DNA of 39,823 bases. It comes from a virus. The notes beneath the pieces were generated by a model. The model saw only the letters and a program-made list of their open reading frames with translations, was not told where the DNA came from and searched no databases. The stretch covers positions 1 through 39,823 of the IMG/VR virus record IMGVR_UViG_3300027736_000096; one strand, given 5' to 3'. Below are positions 1 to 7,112 of the stretch, one piece after another. Within the stretch, counting starts at the first letter, position 1; each line of letters begins with the position of its first letter. The position numbers were made by a program, and so were the translations under genes.

Positions 1-558
1 AACAAACGTGATGGTGAAACTGTTGGTATCTATACAGAAATTGGAAATCATCTTGGCACATACTATGATAACTTAAATAAATGCATGGCTATCTTTGCAG
101 AAGAAGAACGTAGAAGTAAAGAGGAGTTATATGAAGGTGATGATAGTTTAGGTAAACGTGCGCTACAGCGTGTTCTGATGAAAAAACAATTGGAACAAAT
201 GGGGACCGAATTACGTGAATTGATGGTGTATCAAAGCCCACCTGAGTTAGGTGCTTTGTATACTGAAGTAGAAGAGATGATGAAAGTTATGGGTAAAGAA
301 CAAAAAATACTTATGACAATTAAGATGAGAGCAGAAGAAGTGCAATCAAAAAGAAGAGCCGCACAGATAAAACAGTTAAGGCAAGATGCTATAATAGGTC
401 TGGTTATTTTAATAGTAATATTTACTATGGGCGCAATGTTTATGTGGGTTGCATACGATAGACAACAAAAATATCCTCAATACGGTGATGAGTTATTTCC
501 TAAGAGTGAACGTCAACGACAGCGAGAAAGAGAACCACAGGTATATATAGGTAGATAA
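1..558 (+). CDS. Membrane-anchored coiled-coil protein, 5' end outside window
   Basis: The reading frame is open to the left edge of the window, so the gene is cut at its 5' end; the first in-window ATG at 85 is probably internal because the codons before it read as ordinary protein. About 185 residues are visible. The middle is charged and helical (Glu/Lys/Arg-rich, coiled-coil-like), followed by a single transmembrane segment (AIIGLVILIVIF and neighbours) near residues 137-158 and a short Arg/Gln/Glu-rich tail. This looks like a single-span protein with a large coiled-coil domain. No family recognised. It is one of only two plus-strand genes here and is followed after 22 bp by the next gene, so they are probably cotranscribed. 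Confidence 0.75.
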   Translation, partial: NKRDGETVGIYTEIGNHLGTYYDNLNKCMAIFAEEERRSKEELYEGDDSLGKRALQRVLMKKQLEQMGTELRELMVYQSPPELGALYTEVEEMMKVMGKEQKILMTIKMRAEEVQSKRRAAQIKQLRQDAIIGLVILIVIFTMGAMFMWVAYDRQQKYPQYGDELFPKSERQRQREREPQVYIGR

Positions 559-580
559 TAATAAAAGGGGAGATATAATT

Positions 581-1312
581 ATGGCAGGCGAAGCGGCAGA
601 AAGACAAGAATCTGGAGTAGTTAAGGCTATTAAAGATGCTGTTAAAAAAAATAAAAATAATCCAATAACTATAGTTGCGGGCAAAACAACAATCGCTGGA
701 GTTATTAATGCGGAAAAATTTACTGGTCGACAAGAAAGTGGATCCGAACCATATACGGATGTACAACTTTTCATTTACAATAAAAAAGAACCAATTAATC
801 TTTCGCTAAAAGGGGAATCAGCACCATCACTTGCTGGTGGTGGTTTACGTGGACTTGAATTGGCCGTTCCAGGAATAGCAAAAAAATTTATGAAAGCCGC
901 ATTTGAACATTTAACAAAAAAAGTTAAGTTGAAACCCGGAGATAAAGTTCCTGATGTATTTGGTAAAATTGGAGGACCCGCAAAATTGAAAATTGTTGTT
1001 GGTAATAAAGCCATGGGGGGACCAATTGATTATATGTACATTGGACCCATGAATGTTGTTGCGCCATATGATATGAAAAAAAACATAGTAAAATTTAATG
1101 GTGCATTAACTGGTGCAGTTGAGTATGCAAAAACTCATGATTTGTATTTTAGATTTAGGGCTAGAAGAGAAGATCAAAGATTTGATCCAACCGCAAAAGA
1201 TGCAGACGGAACTCCAAAGATATATGGAAAATCTCCCTCTAGGGGAGATTCAGCAGGAAGAATAGTTGTCACCGATAAAGTTTCAGGCAAAGGTGAATTA
1301 GTCAATATATAA
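581..1312 (+). CDS. Conserved T4-like phage protein of unknown function
   Basis: A 243-residue soluble protein starting at an ATG with a good upstream AGGGGAG ribosome site. It contains a Ser/Gly-rich stretch (SLKGESAPSLAGGG, about residues 75-88) and the segments GNKAMGGPIDYMYIGP and GKSPSRGDSAGRIVVTDK. From memory similar segments occur in hypothetical proteins of marine T4-like phages, but I cannot name a function. No membrane segment or signal peptide. It ends 8 bp before the convergent minus-strand gene; the junction holds only an AT-only inverted repeat. Confidence 0.75.
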   Translation: MAGEAAERQESGVVKAIKDAVKKNKNNPITIVAGKTTIAGVINAEKFTGRQESGSEPYTDVQLFIYNKKEPINLSLKGESAPSLAGGGLRGLELAVPGIAKKFMKAAFEHLTKKVKLKPGDKVPDVFGKIGGPAKLKIVVGNKAMGGPIDYMYIGPMNVVAPYDMKKNIVKFNGALTGAVEYAKTHDLYFRFRARREDQRFDPTAKDADGTPKIYGKSPSRGDSAGRIVVTDKVSGKGELVNI

Positions 1313-1320
1313 CTAATATA

Positions 1321-1524
1321 TTACTTTACAGGCTTCTTTTTTGAGTAATTTCTAGCCGCAGGTTTTTTGACAGGACTTGCTGGAACTGGTTTAGGTTCTT
1401 CAATCTTTGCAACAACTGGCTCTGGAGCCTTCGGCACTTCAACAACTGGCTCTGGATGTGGCCAATTTGTTGATTGTTCAACAGGTTTAGTTCCTAGAAC
1501 CCAATCTTTAATTTTCTTAAACAT
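1321..1524 (-). CDS. Small Pro/Lys/Val-rich protein
   Basis: A 67-residue protein with a short N-terminal amphipathic segment (MFKKIKDWVLG), a central Pro/Glu/Val-rich part containing two PEPVV units, and a basic C-terminal tail. The start is supported by an AAGGAAAG ribosome site. At the DNA level a 17-bp unit is repeated with a 30-bp period (1410-1426 and 1440-1456), matching the two PEPVV units. Low-complexity proteins of this type are often linkers or membrane-associated accessory proteins. It follows the endolysin gene by 10 bp and probably shares its transcript; a role in lysis is only inferred from position. Confidence 0.65.
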   Translation of the reverse strand: MFKKIKDWVLGTKPVEQSTNWPHPEPVVEVPKAPEPVVAKIEEPKPVPASPVKKPAARNYSKKKPVK

Positions 1525-1534
1525 AAACTTTCCT

Positions 1535-2155
1535 TCAAGTTAAAATTTCAATCGCATGATTGTAATGATTGATACGATCTTCAAGTCCAATGTAACCGCC
1601 ATTAATGCGTTTAGTCATCAACTTCAAGTCTCCGATATCTGCTAAATCATTTAACTTAGCGGCAGTCCAAAACCAACCTGCTGAGTGAATTGCATATTCT
1701 GGATCAAGCAACATGTCTGGATTCTGTACTAAAGAATCATCTTCAAACATATTCTGCGACACTTTTATATAGTTATTTTTTCCTGTGATTTGAACAATTC
1801 CTCGACCACGATAAGTCCATCCATCATTACTACGTTCATCACCATTGCCCATACGATTTGCATAAACTCTATTTGCAATCTTTTGAGGTTGTCTTTCGTA
1901 TTGCTTTGCAATCTCATCTGTTGGGAAGTATTTACCAAACGTTCCTCTGAGTCCCTTTGCACTATAGTTTAGGTTCTCTTGCATGAGAGTAAATCCACCC
2001 GATTCATGTCCACATTGTGCCATGAATGCCGCAACTCTTTGGGGCGTGTCGATATCGTAATCAGGTAAAATTGTGCTTAACAATTCATACCATTGATCAA
2101 AATTCTTTACTTTCGGCATCAATTGTTTTGCCGCTTCTGGTGTAAAAAAGTCCAT
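1535..2155 (-). CDS. Endolysin, glycoside hydrolase family 19 (chitinase-like)
   Basis: A 206-residue single-domain enzyme expected to cleave the glycan strands of host peptidoglycan at the end of infection. The GH19 signature is clear: HESGGF at residues 50-55 carrying the first catalytic Glu (E51), and NGDERSNDGWTYRGRG (residues 104-119) carrying the second Glu (E107), followed by IVQITGKNNY. No signal peptide is visible, so a holin would be needed for release. The ATG at 2155 has an ideal TAGGAG ribosome site 6 nt upstream. The spanin and small membrane genes lie 15 kb away, so the lysis genes are split. A T4-type late promoter and a hairpin covering the ribosome site lie directly upstream. 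Confidence 0.93.
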   Translation of the reverse strand: MDFFTPEAAKQLMPKVKNFDQWYELLSTILPDYDIDTPQRVAAFMAQCGHESGGFTLMQENLNYSAKGLRGTFGKYFPTDEIAKQYERQPQKIANRVYANRMGNGDERSNDGWTYRGRGIVQITGKNNYIKVSQNMFEDDSLVQNPDMLLDPEYAIHSAGWFWTAAKLNDLADIGDLKLMTKRINGGYIGLEDRINHYNHAIEILT

Positions 2156-2161
2156 TGCTGT

Positions 2162-2184
2162 CTCCTATTTTATAATCATAGGAG
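2162..2184 (-). promoter_or_regulatory. Hairpin covering the endolysin ribosome binding site
   Basis: On the minus strand CTCCTA (2184-2179) is followed by an 11-nt loop and TAGGAG (2167-2162), a perfect 6-bp stem. The 3' arm is the Shine-Dalgarno sequence of the endolysin, 6 nt before its ATG. The 5' arm lies immediately after the late box and, by T4 spacing, upstream of the late start point, so only read-through RNA would contain the whole hairpin. The pairing is seen; the regulatory effect is inferred from the known T4 gene e case. Confidence 0.6.
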
Positions 2185-2192
2185 TATTTATA
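2185..2192 (-). promoter_or_regulatory. T4-type late promoter for endolysin
   Basis: The minus strand carries an exact TATAAATA box followed by CTCCT, 30 bp before the endolysin start. TATAAATA is the established late promoter element of T4-like phages, read by host polymerase with the phage late sigma factor. Using T4 spacing, transcription would start near 2179. Confidence 0.8.
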
Positions 2193-2193
2193 T

Positions 2194-2865
2194 TCAATCC
2201 CAAAGTGCTTGATAGTATTTTCCGAACAAACGAAATCCGTTCTTGATTCGTTCCTCAACAATTGCCATGCCGTCATAGTCACATTTGTATGTGTGTTTGG
2301 GACCTTCTTCCAATCTAAACATTTTTGGCTTACCATTTTCATCCCACTCACAAGCAACCGACTTATGATCAAATTCACCTGACCGATATCCTTCTTCCCA
2401 CTCTTTATTGATGTGGTGATCGAATGCAAAAATCATTTCATCCATGACCCAATCCCAACGCTTGAAATGGTTGTCATCGGTGTCCCATTCATTTTCTTTT
2501 GCTGGCGCTGAAGTAGACTTCAATTCTTCTGGCACATCTTCATCATCAACAAAAGGCGCACCATGCTTTTTATCTTTCAACTGTTTCAACATAGGCAAAG
2601 CAATTTGACCAAGAGTATGATCCATAGACCAAGTATCCCAATAGTCAATCTTCACATAGTCAATCTTAGGGTGAATTACATCCAAGACTTTTGCAATCAC
2701 TTTGCAGATAGGGTCTAAAAAATTAACCCACTTCTCGTATGGTGCGTTAGGCTTGTCTTCGAGATTATAGAACACATCATTAGTTTTTTCCCAAAAGCAA
2801 ACAAACTCTAAGATGTGATATGGACTTAGCCAGTGATTACGATATCCGCTGATGTAGACTTTCAT
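2194..2865 (-). CDS. Conserved phage protein of unknown function, coupled to halogenase
   Basis: A 223-residue soluble protein, acidic and aromatic-rich (many Trp and Tyr), beginning MKVYISGYRNHW. A conserved-looking N-terminal block (SPYHILEFVCFW) is followed by a segment with several Trp/Asp/His (YWDTWSMDHTLGQIALPML, about residues 75-93) and a later DDNHFKRWDWVMDEMIFAFD block. I do not recognise a named domain; from memory similar proteins occur in many tailed phages. Its ATG overlaps the halogenase stop by 4 bp (ATGA), so the two are translationally coupled. Confidence 0.75.
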   Translation of the reverse strand: MKVYISGYRNHWLSPYHILEFVCFWEKTNDVFYNLEDKPNAPYEKWVNFLDPICKVIAKVLDVIHPKIDYVKIDYWDTWSMDHTLGQIALPMLKQLKDKKHGAPFVDDEDVPEELKSTSAPAKENEWDTDDNHFKRWDWVMDEMIFAFDHHINKEWEEGYRSGEFDHKSVACEWDENGKPKMFRLEEGPKHTYKCDYDGMAIVEERIKNGFRLFGKYYQALWD

Positions 2866-4337
2866 ATTGGTTGGTATTCGTTGATTTGTTTAAGGAATTC
2901 TTTATGATCTAATGCTTGAGTTGCAGTCAAAGCATCAATTATTTCTCTATACTCTTGTGGTGATGGACGAACATTCTCAAAGCCCTTAATATTGATAGGC
3001 TTTTCAAATATTTCAAGTCCATAACCAACTTGAAGATAACTATACAAAGCAAAGTATACATTGATACGCATGTTTGGAATGTTATAGGGACGTAGATTTC
3101 CATCTTTAAGAAATGGAATCAAATTTCTAATATATTCTGGTGGAGGATTTTTCTCCACAAACTCAGTCCAAAATGGGCTATCTTTTCGTTTTGTGAGATA
3201 GTGAAAGTATACAAACCCCATAGTGTCATCCATGTTGTTTCTTGCAATATCGTTAAACACTTTGATACTATTCTCATCGGGATTGTCAATCTCATTAATG
3301 AATTGACGGAAAGTATCTAACTCACCGACAGACAAAAAGATAGACGTTGATTCTAATGGTTCAATAAAACTAGAAGACAATCCAACTGCAAGACAGTTTT
3401 TGATCCAATAGTTTTCAAAGCGACCTGGATTCAGATCAATAACTTTACGCACCTTGATTTCTTGCCCTAAGTATTCTTCAACTTCAGCCTTTGCTTGTTC
3501 TACTGTGATATAATCGGAATCGAAAACATAACCTGCACCTGTACGATGTTGCAGAGGAATTTGCCACATCCATCCATACTTCATTGCAATTGCAGAAGTG
3601 TATGGTTTGAGTTCAGTCTCTTGAATCCAAAATGGAATCGCTTTCTTCATTGGCAGATATTTTGAATACGATACCCATTCGTCTTTATACACTCCACCAA
3701 TCAACAGTCTAGCCATGCCAGAACAATCAAAAACAAAGTCTACGGGAACACTACGCCCATCTTCAAGATTCAATGCTTTAATATACTCACGTTCATCTTG
3801 TGTTGCGTGAGTATACACACCTTCAACAATTTCAATACCACGTTCAACACCTTTTTCGGATAAATATTTTGAAAATTCATTCGTATCGAAATGAATTGCC
3901 CATTCCGTTCTATGCAAATCAATTTTATTATCGTATGCTAGATGAATTTGATAATTGTAATCTTCTAAACTCAAACCTTCAGCAATACATTTCTTCAAAA
4001 AGAAATCTTGCCCGTCTACACCAAATGTAGGTTGAACTGAGAAGTCTGTGACTTTATCACAAAATCCATGCATGTAACGTTTCTCATCGCCATTCCAATT
4101 TTCAAAATTAATTCCACTCTTAATCGTGCCTTTAGTGCTTCGAATCAAATCGATGATATCAATATTAATTTGCGAAAGAAACGCAACGATGTTTGGTGTT
4201 GTCGCTTCACCAACACCAATGATACCAATTTCTTTGCTTTGAACGACAGTAATTTTATCATTTGGAAAAACTGTATGTGCATACAATGCAGTCAACCAAC
4301 CAGCGGTACCGCCACCCAATACTACGATATTTCTCAT
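2862..4337 (-). CDS. Flavin-dependent (tryptophan-type) halogenase
   Basis: A 491-residue protein of the flavin-dependent halogenase family, which uses FADH2, oxygen and halide to halogenate an aromatic or other electron-rich substrate. Visible are the FAD-binding GGGTAGW (residues 8-14), GVGEAT (41-46), the lysine of TIKSG (K73) at the place of the catalytic lysine, the signature WMWQIP with W256 and W258, and EPLESTSI (326-333) holding the catalytic Glu/Ser pair (E329, S330). All key residues are present, so it is probably active; the substrate is unknown. A flavin reductase is not seen nearby and may come from the host. ATGA overlaps couple it to genes on both sides; GGAG precedes the start. 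Confidence 0.9.
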   Translation of the reverse strand: MRNIVVLGGGTAGWLTALYAHTVFPNDKITVVQSKEIGIIGVGEATTPNIVAFLSQINIDIIDLIRSTKGTIKSGINFENWNGDEKRYMHGFCDKVTDFSVQPTFGVDGQDFFLKKCIAEGLSLEDYNYQIHLAYDNKIDLHRTEWAIHFDTNEFSKYLSEKGVERGIEIVEGVYTHATQDEREYIKALNLEDGRSVPVDFVFDCSGMARLLIGGVYKDEWVSYSKYLPMKKAIPFWIQETELKPYTSAIAMKYGWMWQIPLQHRTGAGYVFDSDYITVEQAKAEVEEYLGQEIKVRKVIDLNPGRFENYWIKNCLAVGLSSSFIEPLESTSIFLSVGELDTFRQFINEIDNPDENSIKVFNDIARNNMDDTMGFVYFHYLTKRKDSPFWTEFVEKNPPPEYIRNLIPFLKDGNLRPYNIPNMRINVYFALYSYLQVGYGLEIFEKPINIKGFENVRPSPQEYREIIDALTATQALDHKEFLKQINEYQPI

Positions 4338-4498
4338 GCTAACTCCATTTTTTTATTTCGTTTTTCTATTTCTATAATATTTAATAGTCTTTTCGCTTCT
4401 TTATGAACTTCGCTAGTAACTGCCCACCCGAATCCTTCTGGATGCAATAAGTTTTCTAAAAAATGCACAACCTCATCATACGTCTTTTGATTCATCAT
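4334..4498 (-). CDS. Small protein of unknown function
   Basis: A 54-residue helical, charged protein (starting MMNQKTYDEVVHFL). A longer reading frame begins at 4528, but the ATG at 4498 has an AAGGA ribosome site at the right distance, so I chose it (4495 is also possible). Its stop overlaps the halogenase ATG (ATGA), and its start lies inside the end of the upstream BPSL0761-like gene, so this is a translationally coupled chain. No domain recognised. Confidence 0.6.
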   Translation of the reverse strand: MMNQKTYDEVVHFLENLLHPEGFGWAVTSEVHKEAKRLLNIIEIEKRNKKMELA

Positions 4499-4712
4499 AT
4501 ATCCTTGTAAATGGACTGTTAACAACAAAATCTTCAGGCAATGCTTCTACAATCTTTGTGAAATGATATGGATCCGGATAGTGCCTTAGAATACTTCTCG
4601 CACGTTCACGCACGTATTTAGGCACTTTTGGTGTTACTTTGGGATTCAATAAATCTAAAAGTAATTGTTGTCCGCATCTCAACGAACGATATCTTTCATC
4701 GGGTAGAGTCAT
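4476..4712 (-). CDS. BPSL0761-family small protein
   Basis: A 78-residue protein that begins MTLPDERYRSLRCGQQLLLD and continues with DLLNPKVTPKVPKYVRERARSILRHYP split around residues 20-46. This matches, from memory, the BPSL0761 family, common in betaproteobacteria and of unknown function. It may reflect gene exchange with a betaproteobacterial host. It overlaps the AbrB-like gene upstream by 17 bp and the next small gene downstream by 23 bp, so it belongs to the early operon driven from the promoter at 5210-5238. Confidence 0.75.
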   Translation of the reverse strand: MTLPDERYRSLRCGQQLLLDLLNPKVTPKVPKYVRERARSILRHYPDPYHFTKIVEALPEDFVVNSPFTRIYDESKDV

Positions 4713-5184
4713 AATTATCTTTCCGAATGTGTTCGTCCATTGTGGTAAAAAATGTTTTCTTTTTCAACTCATCATTCCATACTTTTGCGTAATCATTGTC
4801 TTTGTCGCACAATGCAAGTGCTTCTTCTTCAGTCACAATACGATGTGACATAATAGTTTCACCCAAATGTTCTTGTGAAAATTCTTTTGCTTCACTTAGA
4901 GTAACAGTATCAAGTGCCCACTCCGATTTATCTTTACCATAGCGATCTGTGCCAATAGGAACTTCTACCATGTAGCGTTCACGGAACATAGAAACGGCTT
5001 CAACAAGAACCCATTGTGTTTCTTTCTTTCTCATAGTCCAACTCCCATCACCATTGTCAATCCAATCTAAAGTGTCGCCAGTTTGCCAACCAGTTCCTGC
5101 AAGTATTTCATCATTCAATGGAAGAATCAAGTCACCAGTTTCGGCGTCTTTTTCCAACGTTATAATCCAAGATTTGTTTTCCAT
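4696..5184 (-). CDS. AbrB/SpoVT-like N-terminal domain protein
   Basis: A 162-residue protein. The first 50 residues (WIITLEKDAETGDLILPLND, then LAGTGWQTGDTLDWIDNGDG) have the pattern of a swapped-hairpin AbrB/SpoVT DNA-binding domain. The rest is acidic with no recognised domain. Such proteins are usually small transcription regulators, but here the function is inferred only from the N-terminus. The start has a strong AAGGAG site and a consensus sigma70 promoter sits just upstream, so this is the first gene of an early operon leading to the halogenase. Confidence 0.6.
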   Translation of the reverse strand: MENKSWIITLEKDAETGDLILPLNDEILAGTGWQTGDTLDWIDNGDGSWTMRKKETQWVLVEAVSMFRERYMVEVPIGTDRYGKDKSEWALDTVTLSEAKEFSQEHLGETIMSHRIVTEEEALALCDKDNDYAKVWNDELKKKTFFTTMDEHIRKDNYDSTR

Positions 5185-5209
5185 AGGTACTCCTTAAGCG
5201 AATACATTC

Positions 5210-5238
5210 ATTATAACTTAACAACTGTGGAATGTCAA
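5210..5238 (-). promoter_or_regulatory. Sigma70-type early promoter
   Basis: On the minus strand TTGACA (5238-5233), a 17-bp spacer and TATAAT (5215-5210), a perfect consensus. It lies 26 bp before the AbrB-like gene and overlaps only the last codons of the upstream membrane-protein gene. Confidence 0.85.
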
Positions 5239-5528
5239 GCCATGAGCATTCGTGCTAAACCAATGCTATCGATTGTCGTTAGCAATATGTAGTTAGCAAG
5301 CATCCCAAATGATTTCCGAGTATAACTAGCCCAAGCATAGATACCACAGCCGATGATCCAAATAGGGTACAAAGTAAGTAGGGGCGGATTTGGGACTGTG
5401 ACAGCCATGGTAATTGAACAGCCAATAGAAATAGCCCAAGCAAGACACTCAGCAACAAAACGAATACGATTACTATACCAGTCATCTTTAATCCAATCTA
5501 CAGTAGGTCTAAACAAATCAATAATCAT
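5235..5528 (-). CDS. Small three-segment membrane protein
   Basis: A 97-residue hydrophobic protein with about three membrane segments (residues 25-45, 48-68 and 75-95). It resembles the protein at 28559-28852 in length and pattern: an FxE..W segment early, a PPL..(F/P)IW block in the middle, and a (S/N)...SIGLA/SIVLA block at the end, so they look like distant paralogs. Function unknown; a transporter-like or superinfection role is possible but not supported. It starts 1 bp after the stop of the upstream gene. Confidence 0.75.
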   Translation of the reverse strand: MIIDLFRPTVDWIKDDWYSNRIRFVAECLAWAISIGCSITMAVTVPNPPLLTLYPIWIIGCGIYAWASYTRKSFGMLANYILLTTIDSIGLARMLMA

Positions 5529-5529
5529 A

Positions 5530-6345
5530 TCAATCTAAATGAAAAAGTTGTGGATGATGTTTCATAAAATGTTCACGCAATACTGCCCAATACTGATACA
5601 TTTGCGGTGAATCCATTTTGAGTGAAAGTTCTTTAATCTCATTCAATACAACAAGCGGTTTTTCAAACTCACCAGTATTGTAAACACTAAAATCAACTGG
5701 TTGACTATAAACTTTGTATTCGGGATGTAAATGTAGAAACGTAGAGAACAATCTTTCAACAATGAAAGGAAACATGCTGAGATTTTTATCTCTGCTGTAG
5801 TTTGCGCTACCATGATAAATCTCTGCATTCTCTCCAGTCAATGCTTCAAGTCTATCATAAATGTCTCTAACAAAATCTAAGTAATCTCGCCAAAAAACTT
5901 TTGTTGCAACAAAGTAACTTGAGTAACACACGTTCTTTGTCATAATAACATCTAGAATTTTTTCATTGTAACCTGCGGCTTTCAATGCGGCCGCAGTTAC
6001 TTGTTTAATTCCTTTGTGAAATATTTCACCATGTTCCCAAACGTTATATGTAAATGCGCTAACAACCCTTGCATGATTGAATACGTACACATCATGTCCT
6101 GGATTATCATCAATTGAATTCATAATCACTTCAGATGAGTATCTAAGTTTTTGTTGCCAACGTGGACCGAAAACGCCCCATGCATCTAGACCATCTGCAA
6201 CGTTTTCTTTTTCAATTCTATCAAAAGAATGAAACTCACGCAACTCAGGTCTTTCATTTGATGTATTATCAAATGGCTTAAGTAAAGGATCAACTTTAGA
6301 GATTTGATCCTTGTCGAAACAAATTTGAAAAATTTCGTATTTCAA
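5530..6345 (-). CDS. Conserved protein, possibly glycosyltransferase-like
   Basis: A 271-residue soluble protein starting MKYEIFQICFDKDQI and containing DPLLKPFDNT, WGVFGPRWQQK, and NPGHDVYVFNHAR. From memory these segments resemble a family of proteins found in capsule and glycan clusters and in phages, annotated vaguely as glycosyltransferase-like. No clear DxD motif or catalytic signature could be fixed. Its stop lies 1 bp from the next gene and its ATG overlaps the upstream gene stop (ATGA). Expected to work with the neighbouring 256-residue protein; substrate unknown. Confidence 0.55.
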   Translation of the reverse strand: MKYEIFQICFDKDQISKVDPLLKPFDNTSNERPELREFHSFDRIEKENVADGLDAWGVFGPRWQQKLRYSSEVIMNSIDDNPGHDVYVFNHARVVSAFTYNVWEHGEIFHKGIKQVTAAALKAAGYNEKILDVIMTKNVCYSSYFVATKVFWRDYLDFVRDIYDRLEALTGENAEIYHGSANYSRDKNLSMFPFIVERLFSTFLHLHPEYKVYSQPVDFSVYNTGEFEKPLVVLNEIKELSLKMDSPQMYQYWAVLREHFMKHHPQLFHLD

Positions 6346-7112
6346 TCTGACACCTGTGTACCGTTAGGCGCAATACCACCTTCAATTCCGATCTTATCAG
6401 GAACACGAATTTGTGTGGGATTTAAATAGTTAAAAAGCAAATGTTCAATGTCAATGTATCCGCCATTGTTAATTCGTGTTACCATGTGTGCATACATTGC
6501 TTGATAGCATTCTGTAATGTAGTTTATAAGACTAGTATCAAAACTCCATAAACGGCTCATATACTGTCTTGTAATTCCTCCAGTTGTTTCTGGTGGGAAT
6601 TGACTTGTATACGGACCACGTATCACAATGCCATGTTTGGTTTTATTGTGAAAATCAAAATCGAAATTATCATTCAGAATATATCTACCGCTTACTTTAA
6701 AAACTCTTGAATATTCTTTTTTAATTTGTTCTGCATTTTGTGTAAAGAACGTTCCATACATCAAAATTTCAATTGCATTTTTTACGATATCTTGACTCGG
6801 TACTGCTTGAATGCCTTTAACCTCTGTCTCATCTGTATACGAAATGAAACGGCTCATGCTACCCCTGAGAATATCTTTTTCACTATCAGATAGGTGTTTA
6901 TATCCACCATCTAAAATAATAATGTCGGAATTAGGAACCTTTGTTTTAATTGAATCGCAAGTTGCAATCGTTTGATTCAATCTTTCTTCCGCACTATAGA
7001 TTCCGTGTTTAGCGTGTATTGCTGAAGATATGAGAAATAGTGACTTACTCTTTAGTTGCTCGTTTTGCTGGAGTTCGTTTTGTTGGGGGTTTTGTTGATT
7101 TTGATTTTGCAT
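6342..7112 (-). CDS. Conserved protein, possibly glycosyltransferase-like, Asn/Gln-rich start
   Basis: A 256-residue protein. The first 22 residues are almost only Asn, Gln and Glu; after them a globular part starts at SLFLISSAIHAKHG and includes NSDIIILDGGYKHL and RVFKVSGRYILNDNFD, which read like a sugar-processing or glycosyltransferase-like fold. The ATG at 7112 has an AAGGTG site. The start lies 68 bp inside the end of the ClpP gene, so the Asn/Gln-rich head and the basic ClpP tail are encoded by the same DNA in two frames. No other ATG is available near the globular start. Confidence 0.6.
   Translation of the reverse strand: MQNQNQQNPQQNELQQNEQLKSKSLFLISSAIHAKHGIYSAEERLNQTIATCDSIKTKVPNSDIIILDGGYKHLSDSEKDILRGSMSRFISYTDETEVKGIQAVPSQDIVKNAIEILMYGTFFTQNAEQIKKEYSRVFKVSGRYILNDNFDFDFHNKTKHGIVIRGPYTSQFPPETTGGITRQYMSRLWSFDTSLINYITECYQAMYAHMVTRINNGGYIDIEHLLFNYLNPTQIRVPDKIGIEGGIAPNGTQVSD

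Noticed and set aside
493-1014. Minus-strand open frames opposite the two left-edge plus-strand genes
   Set aside because: They lie opposite clearly protein-like plus-strand genes with ribosome sites, are hydrophobic or Ser/Leu-rich as expected for complements of coding DNA, and have no ribosome sites.
1304-1322. AT-only 7-bp inverted repeat at the convergent junction
   Set aside because: AATATAT/ATATATT is too weak and lacks a T-run; likely chance in AT-rich stop-codon context, so not called a terminator.
1410-1456. 17-bp direct repeat with 30-bp period
   Set aside because: It is explained by the repeated PEPVV units in the small Pro-rich protein; not a mobile or att site.
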